Below are positions 6,665-10,097 of a stretch of 10,097 nt of DNA, one piece after another (within the stretch, counting starts at the first letter, position 1; the number at the start of each line of letters is the position of its first letter). The position numbers and the translations under genes are program-made. The DNA comes from Chloroflexota bacterium (GTDB lineage Bacteria > Chloroflexota > Anaerolineae > B4-G1). Under the pieces are notes generated by a model that saw nothing but the letters and a program-made list of their open reading frames with translations, ran no database searches and was not told where the DNA came from. The stretch is taken from NCBI GenBank assembly GCA_011046405.1, contig DSAR01000129.1, positions 1 through 10,097 on the forward strand. Reading direction: 5' to 3'.

Positions 6665-8011
6665 ATGGGAAACATTGCATCTTTTCCGTCCGATTTTACC
6701 TGGGGAGCCGCGACCTCATCCTACCAAATTGAAGGCGCCTGGGACGAGGATGGCAAGGGAGAGAGTATCTGGGATCGTTTTTCGCACACGCCAGGCAACG
6801 TCAAAAACGGCGACACCGGCGACGTAGCCTGTGACCACTATCACCTCTGGCGTCAAGACGTGACCCTGATGAAAGAACTGGGCCTGCAGGCCTATCGCTT
6901 TTCCATCGCCTGGCCCCGCCTGTTGCCAGAGGGCCGGAGACCGGTCAACGACGACGGCATCGCCTTCTACGAGCGCTTGGTCGACCGCCTGCTCGAAAAC
7001 GAGATCGAGCCCTACGTCACCTTGTACCACTGGGACCTGCCCCAGGCCCTGCAAGACGACGGAGGGTGGGCCGCCCGCGCCACTGCCGAGGCCTTCGTCG
7101 AGTACGCAGACGTCGTCTCTCGCGTGCTGGGCGACCGGGTCAAGTACTGGGCGACGCTGAACGAGCCCTTCGTCAGCGCCGTCATCGGTCATCTCTGGGG
7201 CGTCCACGCGCCGGGCCACGAGGACATGGGCGAAACCATCGCCGCCGCACACCACCTCCTGCTGGGGCACGGCTGGGCCGTGCCCGTTATCCGTCGCAAC
7301 GTCCCCAAGGGCCAGGTGGGCATTGTGCTCAACCCCAGCCCTCAGCACCCGGCGTCCCCAAGCTACGCCGATCGCGCCGCAGCGTGGCAAGCGGACGGTT
7401 TTCTCAACCGTTGGTACCTCGATCCACTGACCGCGCGCGGCTACCCGGCCGACGTCGTGCAAAAACTTGATCAACCGATGGACGTCGTACACGCAGGCGA
7501 CATGGAAGCCATCGCCGCCCCACTCGACTTCTTGGGCGTCAACTATTACACACGCGGTGTCGTACGCGACGAAAAAGTCCCCGCCGAAGAAAACGAACTT
7601 CAGACCCTTTTCCCCGGCGACGAGAAGACCGAGATGGATTGGGAAGTCTACCCCGAAGGACTATACGAAATCCTGTGCCGGATCCACTTCGATTACGACT
7701 TCCCCGCCCTCTACGTCACCGAAAATGGCGCCGCATATCCCGACGAAATCAACCCCGACGGCACAGTCGACGATCCACAACGCCTGTCCTATTTCAAGCG
7801 ACACCTGGTACAAACCGCTCGCGCCATCCAGGCCGGCGTCCCCCTGCACGGCTACTTCGCATGGTCGCTCCTGGATAACTTCGAGTGGGCCGAGGGATAT
7901 AGCAAACGCTTTGGTCTGATCTACGTCGATTTCGAAACCCAGCAGCGCATACCGAAGGCCAGCGCCCGGTGGTACAGCCGCGTTATCGAAAGCAACGCCG
8001 TGCCAGAGTAA
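6665..8011 (+). CDS. GH1 family beta-glucosidase
   Basis: Retaining beta-glycosidase that hydrolyses cellobiose and other short beta-glucosides to glucose, often with beta-galactosidase or beta-fucosidase side activity. The 448-residue product is full length for bacterial GH1 enzymes (often called BglA/BglB) and has no signal peptide, so it should act in the cytoplasm on imported sugars. It shows the N-terminal family signature FTWGAATSSYQIEGA (11-25), sugar-binding Q21 and YHWDLP (121-126, H122), acid/base E167 in TLNEP, nucleophile E353 in VTENG, and aglycone-side FAWSLLDNFEW (398-408, W400). The start follows GAGGAG at 8-base spacing under a consensus promoter, suggesting strong transcription. 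A small acidic protein gene starts 38 bases after the stop and may be co-transcribed. Exact substrate range cannot be read from sequence. Confidence 0.96.
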   Translation: MGNIASFPSDFTWGAATSSYQIEGAWDEDGKGESIWDRFSHTPGNVKNGDTGDVACDHYHLWRQDVTLMKELGLQAYRFSIAWPRLLPEGRRPVNDDGIAFYERLVDRLLENEIEPYVTLYHWDLPQALQDDGGWAARATAEAFVEYADVVSRVLGDRVKYWATLNEPFVSAVIGHLWGVHAPGHEDMGETIAAAHHLLLGHGWAVPVIRRNVPKGQVGIVLNPSPQHPASPSYADRAAAWQADGFLNRWYLDPLTARGYPADVVQKLDQPMDVVHAGDMEAIAAPLDFLGVNYYTRGVVRDEKVPAEENELQTLFPGDEKTEMDWEVYPEGLYEILCRIHFDYDFPALYVTENGAAYPDEINPDGTVDDPQRLSYFKRHLVQTARAIQAGVPLHGYFAWSLLDNFEWAEGYSKRFGLIYVDFETQQRIPKASARWYSRVIESNAVPE

Positions 8012-8049
8012 TATGAATAAATCTGGATAAATTGACAAGAGTAAAAAAG

Positions 8050-8304
8050 ATGAGTGAAGTGAAACTGGAGTTGACAGAGAGCCAAGTCATCGCGTTAGTC
8101 AAGCAACTGTCTGAGCAGACCAAACAGACGATATTTCAGATGCTCCTATCGACGGGGGACCTGGACGTCGATCTGGATCCGGAAATGTTCGACGAAGACA
8201 TCGAAATGTTTGACATGATGGACGATTGGGAGGACGAGAGAATTTGGTTCTTTGGGATTTCGCATGGCCGCAGTGAGAGATTAGCCACGAATTGCACGAA
8301 TTAA
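8050..8304 (+). CDS. Small acidic hypothetical protein with a repeat-derived C-terminus
   Basis: 84 residues, not recognised as a named family. The N-terminal half, starting SEVKLELTESQVIALVKQLS, looks helical and resembles the short antitoxin-like proteins common in Chloroflexota and cyanobacteria. It is followed by a very acidic stretch rich in Asp, Glu and Met (about residues 38-65). The ATG at 8050 is chosen over an in-frame TTG at 8032 because AAGAG (8037-8041) lies 8 bases ahead of it. The last seven codons, LATNCTN, and the stop come from the inverted CACGAATT repeat, so the native C-terminus may have been replaced. An antitoxin role is a guess from appearance only; the next gene is not a recognisable toxin. 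Confidence 0.6.
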   Translation: MSEVKLELTESQVIALVKQLSEQTKQTIFQMLLSTGDLDVDLDPEMFDEDIEMFDMMDDWEDERIWFFGISHGRSERLATNCTN

Positions 8305-8347
8305 CACGAAAAACCCAAAATTAGTGACAATTCGTGTAATTCGTGGC
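8284..8347. repeat. CACGAATT inverted repeat
   Basis: Arms of 19 bases (8284-8302 and 8329-8347) are complementary except for one G-T pair (8294 with 8337), around a 26-base loop. Each arm contains two CACGAATT units (8286-8293 and 8295-8302; reversed at 8329-8336 and 8338-8345), and a decayed third unit CACGAAAA follows at 8305-8312. It matches a dispersed 'ccacgaattacacgaatta...' element I recognise from several environmental phyla. The left arm encodes the end of the preceding reading frame. It could also act as a transcript-ending or stabilising hairpin. Confidence 0.75.
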
Positions 8348-8408
8348 GAAAAGTTGACCACTTGCTAAGCCAACCAGGCGAACTACCAGAGAGCCGAGAA
8401 TTTTTGCC

Positions 8409-8846
8409 ATGGAACGCCAACATCTCCTGGCTGCCGAGACGTTCCACTACAGCTACGCCAACTACGCTGACCATCTGGGCATTGGAAACGTACGTTTCGA
8501 CGAACTGATGCCCGACGACGTGGAAATTCTGGAACAGGATGAGACAGAATGCTGGGAGGACGCTCGCCTGGCCAATGCCCTCGGCATTGACGAGGACAGG
8601 GCCCCGTTCTGGCGAGAGTCGTATCGACGGGCCAAGGACATTATCGATGCCCCCACCCCAGCCGAATCCTTTCGACGCGGCGTCCGCTACTCGATCGAGG
8701 ATGCTCTCGAAAGTGGGTTGAATCGTGAGGATGACATCAAGCTCCTGGTCTCGCAGATATGCTACCGGGCGGCAGACATGGCCTATCTGCTGGACATGAT
8801 AGGGGAGCGGCTCTCCACGTATTCCCACGATGTATCTTCTCAATAA
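8409..8846 (+). CDS. Hypothetical acidic protein
   Basis: 145 residues, not recognised. It is soluble, Asp/Glu-rich and predicted mostly helical by eye, with no signal peptide or membrane segment. Conserved-looking features include YSYANYADHLGI (18-29), an acidic centre with WED, and a C-terminal helix containing SQICYRAADMAYLL. Codons end mostly in G or C like neighbouring genes, which supports real coding. The ATG at 8409 is the only usable start after the in-frame stop at 8355-8357, and no clear Shine-Dalgarno precedes it. The gene begins 104 bases after the previous small gene, across the inverted repeat. The two could be a functional pair, but only order and strand suggest it. Confidence 0.7.
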   Translation: MERQHLLAAETFHYSYANYADHLGIGNVRFDELMPDDVEILEQDETECWEDARLANALGIDEDRAPFWRESYRRAKDIIDAPTPAESFRRGVRYSIEDALESGLNREDDIKLLVSQICYRAADMAYLLDMIGERLSTYSHDVSSQ

Positions 8847-8854
8847 GTTGGGGA

Positions 8855-8907
8855 GCTGTGGCCGGTCTCCCGACCGAGCCACAGCGGGCACGGTCAGGAG
8901 ACCGGCC
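8855..8907. repeat. GC-rich repeat with two competing hairpin folds
   Basis: Fold 1: GCTGTGGCCGGTC (8855-8867) pairs with 8872-8885, a 13-bp stem with one bulged A (8877) and a TCCC loop. Fold 2: 8860-8876 pairs with 8891-8907, 17 positions with one mismatch, including 11 perfect pairs (GGCCGGTCTCC with GGAGACCGGCC). The folds share 8860-8876 and exclude each other. It begins 8 bases after the stop of the 8409-8846 gene. It resembles the dispersed 'ggccggtctcc...ggagaccggcc' intergenic repeat I recognise from Chloroflexota and neighbouring phyla. Confidence 0.75.
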
Positions 8908-9072
8908 CGAGCGAGTTTGCCCCGGTTTATTGAGATGATACCCCACGATCTCAGGGAAACGCCCAACGTCGATTCCAAATACTTGTTTGGGGAACCGCCC
9001 GCCCCCTTAGTTGACTGACATCCTGATCAGTGAGGTGATCGGCGCTTGGATCACGAAATGACGAGGGGGTAT

Positions 9073-10097
9073 TCACCTCTCGCGCCAATAAAGCGGCGCA
9101 TCCTGCCAACGACAGCCCCTCGCATCGACATCGAAGGCAATCATGCCCAACCTGCCCTCCCGCTTGACGACGGGCAGTGCTGCCGCCACGCCCGCGCGCG
9201 ACGGCGCGCCGTGGGCGGCGATGTCCCGGGCCAACGCCTCCAGCAAAATCCAGGTCGCTTCGTAAGCCGGGAGGGCTAGGGACCCCGGGGCGGACCCGTT
9301 GGAAATCGCCCGATAGGCCTCGACGAAAGATTGGCCTCCCGGCATCTCATCCAGCCGGGGCCACGGTGTGACGAAGGTCGTTCCCCGGGCCGCTGTTCCC
9401 GCTATGGCGGTGAAATCGCCGGCCGCCAGGTCTGGCCCGCCCACGAAGGCGCCCGTCCAGCCAGCGGCCCGCAGCGCTGCAATCACCTCCCCGGCCATCA
9501 CCGGATTGGCATCGCAGAAAAGCACGTCGATCCCGGCGTCCAGAATCGGCATCAGCACCGAGCGTTCTTCATTCGCATCGATGCTATCCAGCGCCACGAC
9601 AGGCGCCACGCGCACGCCCCGCGCCGAGGCCCGACGCGTCAGCGCCTCGCCCAGCGGGCCGAGCGGCGGCCCGCCTTCGGTCAGCAGCGCCGCCCGTTCC
9701 ATCTCGTGATTCACCAAATAATCGAGCCAAGCGTCCGCCACCGTCTCGGCCGAGGGCCCCATACGGCAAACAATCCCGGCGTTCGCCAGATCTCCCCGGA
9801 CGACCGGAGCTACCAGCGGGATACCGGCCTCACCGTAGACCGGGGCCGCGGCTGCCGTCGTCTCCTCGCGGAAGTGACCGAGCGCGGCGACGACGTCATC
9901 GTCGACGGCCAATTTCCGCGCCTGCGCCATCGCCATCGCCGGATCCGCCCCATCGTCGTAGGCCACCAACTCGACTCCATACCCACCTACGCCACCGGCA
10001 GCGTTGACCTCTCGTATCGCCAAGCGCACTGCGTAGATCACGTCGTACCCCACGTAGCGATAACGCCCCTCGAAAGGAGCCACCAGGCCGATCTTGA
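9073..10097 (-). CDS. ABC transporter substrate-binding protein, Leu/Ile/Val-binding type (partial, N-terminus outside the window)
   Basis: Extracytoplasmic ligand receptor of a branched-chain amino acid-type (LivJ/HAAT) ABC importer, with the type I periplasmic-binding fold (Peripla_BP_6). About 340 residues are visible. The frame is open to the window edge and reads KIGLVAPFEG, the first strand of the mature domain. The GTG at 10083 is therefore an internal valine codon, and the true start with its signal or lipoprotein peptide lies to the right. Family features include DVIYAVRLAIREVNAAGGV, ELVAYDDGADP, VVAALGHFREETTAAAAPVY, GIPLVAP, the lobe-2 segment GIDVLFCDANP and the closing VKREGRLGMIAFD. 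The ligand could be an amino acid, amide or another small molecule. No permease or ATPase gene is in view; they may lie outside. No terminator is obvious after the stop at 9073. Confidence 0.9.
   Translation of the reverse strand, partial: KIGLVAPFEGRYRYVGYDVIYAVRLAIREVNAAGGVGGYGVELVAYDDGADPAMAMAQARKLAVDDDVVAALGHFREETTAAAAPVYGEAGIPLVAPVVRGDLANAGIVCRMGPSAETVADAWLDYLVNHEMERAALLTEGGPPLGPLGEALTRRASARGVRVAPVVALDSIDANEERSVLMPILDAGIDVLFCDANPVMAGEVIAALRAAGWTGAFVGGPDLAAGDFTAIAGTAARGTTFVTPWPRLDEMPGGQSFVEAYRAISNGSAPGSLALPAYEATWILLEALARDIAAHGAPSRAGVAAALPVVKREGRLGMIAFDVDARGCRWQDAPLYWRER

Noticed and set aside
8032..8034. TTG as the start of the small protein gene
   Set aside because: ATG at 8050 in the same frame has a better-placed AAGAG and gives a more typical N-terminus.
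8301..8978. 225-residue - strand open frame
   Set aside because: It crosses two intergenic repeats and the opposite strand of a frame with coding-like codon use; its ends are encoded by repeat sequence and it has no recognisable family.
9023..9072. TGATC/GATCA inverted bits after the binding-protein gene as a terminator
   Set aside because: Arms are only about 5 bp with no T-run, well within chance.
10081..10083. GTG as the start of the binding protein
   Set aside because: The frame stays open to the edge and the preceding codons read KIGL, part of the conserved first strand, so this is an internal valine.

Overview
The window looks like chromosomal DNA of a GC-rich bacterium. Coding stretches are clearly GC-rich with G/C-ending codons, and the gaps between genes are more AT-rich. 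The gene styles (a long SMC, a cytoplasmic REC-GAF-HisKA-HATPase protein, a GH1 glucosidase, a Leu/Ile/Val-type binding protein) and the different short repeats in the gaps fit a Chloroflexota (Anaerolineae-like) genome or metagenome bin. That placement is an inference from recognition; no rRNA or other phylogenetic marker is present. There is no IS element, CRISPR array, tRNA, rRNA or phage gene.

Layout, left to right. 1-104 is an octamer tandem repeat (13 units, no G on the + strand) that runs directly into the ATG of smc. 105-3989 (+) is smc, a 1294-residue chromosome-segregation ATPase whose two coiled-coil arms each contain a visible internal duplication. A short CACAGAGA-type repeat follows and ends in the Shine-Dalgarno of mobA (4053-4697, +), a molybdenum-cofactor guanylyltransferase. 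A perfect 14-bp stem hairpin lies between mobA and the convergent hybrid sensor kinase (4797-6383, -). The 281-bp divergent gap holds a palindrome over the kinase leader and a consensus sigma-70-type promoter (TTGACA, 17 bp, TATAAT) driving a GH1 beta-glucosidase (6665-8011, +). Two small unrecognised acidic proteins follow (8050-8304 and 8409-8846, +), separated by an inverted CACGAATT repeat that supplies the last codons of the first. After them comes a GC-rich repeat with two competing hairpin folds, then the 3' part of a branched-chain-amino-acid-type ABC substrate-binding protein (9073 to the right edge, -).

The genes do not form one pathway. smc and mobA could share a transcript (63-bp gap), as could the glucosidase and the first small gene (38-bp gap). 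The kinase and the binding protein are transcribed the other way. The binding protein and glucosidase both suggest a nutrient-scavenging heterotroph, but nothing in the sequence links them. The points most worth a second look are the matched duplication in both SMC arms with a Ser/Glu-rich insert at the junction, and the presence of a different short repeat in nearly every intergenic gap, several of them touching start, stop or ribosome-binding signals.
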